A stretch of DNA of 64,000 bases from assembly GCF_001183985.1 (NCBI RefSeq), contig NZ_LFZW01000001.1, positions 3,276,059-3,340,058 on the forward strand. The letters are read 5' to 3'. This document shows, piece after piece, positions 63,052 through 64,000 of the stretch (its first letter is position 1; every line of letters begins with the position of its first letter). The notes beneath the pieces are model-generated. The model ran no database searches and was not told the DNA's origin. It worked only from the letters and a program-made list of their open reading frames with translations. Both the position numbers and the translations under genes were made by a program. The DNA is from Peribacillus loiseleuriae. Lineage in GTDB: Bacteria; Bacillota; Bacilli; Bacillales; DSM-1321.

Positions 63052-63915
63052 TTATGCATCTTGTAGGGCAATCGTTTTCTTGGCTGATTTAACGGTATTT
63101 TTTAGAAGCATGGCAATTGTCATTGGACCAACGCCTTTTGGAACCGGTGTGATATATGAGGCAACTTCTCTTACTTCGTTAAAAGAAACGTCGCCACATA
63201 ACTTACCTTCTTCATTCCGATTCATTCCAACGTCAATGACAACTGCACCTTCCTTAACATGAGCAGCCGTAATTGTATCTCTCTTACCGACAGCAACGAC
63301 CAGTATATCAGCTTGCTTTGTATGATAGGCAAGATCTTTCGTTTTAGAATGGCAATACGTAACCGTCGCACTTTTATTCAGAAATAATTGTCCTGACGGC
63401 TTTCCGACGATATTGCTTCTTCCAACAACAACGACATGCTTGCCTGCAATTTCACAGCCAATATGCTCTAGCATGACCATAACTCCATATGGTGTGCATG
63501 GCAAAAACGCATCCTGACCAGTCATCATTCGCCCGATATTAATGGGATGAAAACCATCTACATCCTTTTCAGGAGAAATCGCTTCAATAACATCCTTTTC
63601 CTGAATATGAGCTGGAAGAGGTAGTTGCACCAAAATTCCATGAACGGTATCATCATGATTCAACTCATCAATTTTAGCAAGTAGTTCTTGTTGAGACAAC
63701 GTCGCTGGACATTCGACTAAAACAGAATGAATACCAATTTCGGCACAAGCTTTTTGCTTATTAGATACATATGTTTTCGAAGCTTGATTATCTCCAACTA
63801 GTATAACCGCAAGACCGGGTACTATTCCATTGCTACTTAGCTTGCCTACTTCCTCACGAAGCTGAGTTCTTACAGTTTGAGCAATTTCTTTTCCATCAAT
63901 AATTTTTCCTGACAC
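63052..63915 (-). CDS. folD: Bifunctional methylenetetrahydrofolate dehydrogenase / methenyl-THF cyclohydrolase
   Basis: Converts 5,10-methylene-THF through methenyl-THF to 10-formyl-THF, using NADP+. About 287 residues. Catalytic [14 protein letters not shown] holds the conserved lysine near residue 50; [13 protein letters not shown] and [17 protein letters not shown] are family signatures, and [13 protein letters not shown] near 160 binds NADP. GGAGG is 9 bases before GTG 63915 and too close to the upstream ATG (63921) and GTG (63924), so 63915 is preferred. Nothing else is readable in the last 75 bases. Confidence 0.95.
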   Translation of the reverse strand: MSGKIIDGKEIAQTVRTQLREEVGKLSSNGIVPGLAVILVGDNQASKTYVSNKQKACAEIGIHSVLVECPATLSQQELLAKIDELNHDDTVHGILVQLPLPAHIQEKDVIEAISPEKDVDGFHPINIGRMMTGQDAFLPCTPYGVMVMLEHIGCEIAGKHVVVVGRSNIVGKPSGQLFLNKSATVTYCHSKTKDLAYHTKQADILVVAVGKRDTITAAHVKEGAVVIDVGMNRNEEGKLCGDVSFNEVREVASYITPVPKGVGPMTIAMLLKNTVKSAKKTIALQDA

Positions 63916-64000
63916 ATTCATCACCCTCCAAAGTTAGCTTAAGAAATCGACTGTCTTAAGGTAAGAATGATTTTAGCCGCTTGACCCGAAAATAAATAGT

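Overview
The window is low-GC Firmicute chromosome, almost certainly from an endospore-forming Bacillaceae species. Evidence: spo0A, spoIVB and a Prli42-type miniprotein are present, and both ends follow the Bacillus subtilis gene order (folD-xseA-xseB-ispA-dxs-yqxC-argR-recN-spoIVB-spo0A on the right; art/yqjA/yqjB/yqjC/yqjD/yqjE/dinB/zwf/rnz on the left). Most genes lie on the minus strand. I cannot name the species.

Layout. 0-5 kb: a partial squalene/phytoene-synthase-family gene, RNase Z (rnz), glucose-6-phosphate dehydrogenase (zwf), two small proteins and an SRPBCC/ArsR pair. 5-14 kb: DNA polymerase IV (dinB), a PepT-like peptidase, an acyl-CoA carboxylase beta subunit with methylmalonyl-CoA epimerase, Prli42, an L,D-transpeptidase, an aromatic-acid exporter and the artPQM amino-acid ABC transporter. 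14.5-23 kb: a TetR/MFS efflux pair, an AEC transporter, a methionine-type ABC transporter (metNIQ) and a YitT-like membrane protein. 23-35 kb: a C2-sulfonate (taurine/isethionate) catabolic island. 36-40 kb: brxB, manA and long stretches of non-coding, decaying DNA. 40-50 kb: the branched-chain keto acid dehydrogenase (bkd) operon with its sigma-54 activator. 50-64 kb: yqzF, a glycerophosphodiesterase, spo0A and the conserved isoprenoid/recombination/folate cluster.

The most interesting part is the island at 23.0-35.3 kb. It carries a GntR/UTRA regulator, a YeiH-family exporter, a class III aminotransferase (taurine:pyruvate aminotransferase candidate), alanine dehydrogenase, sulfoacetaldehyde acetyltransferase (xsc), an MHS-family transporter, an iron-type alcohol dehydrogenase and an APC permease. 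Proposed flow: taurine enters by the permease, is deaminated to sulfoacetaldehyde with alanine recycled to pyruvate, Xsc makes acetyl phosphate and sulfite, and YeiH exports sulfite. The alcohol dehydrogenase and MHS carrier fit an isethionate branch. The xsc promoter, the gntR promoter and a promoter ahead of the permease share a -35/-10 box and an 11-base imperfect palindrome just downstream of the -10, which looks like the GntR operator. CcpA (cre-like) sites add probable glucose repression. Upstream of the MHS gene lies a decayed second copy of the 5' part of xsc, itself interrupted by about 185 bp.

The bkd operon is also unusual: ptb is absent, buk has an altered nucleotide-binding motif, and a clear sigma-54 promoter with a 22-bp palindromic upstream activator site precedes bcd. 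At least four families of dispersed hairpin repeats are scattered between genes. No rRNA, tRNA, CRISPR array, intact insertion sequence or prophage was seen.
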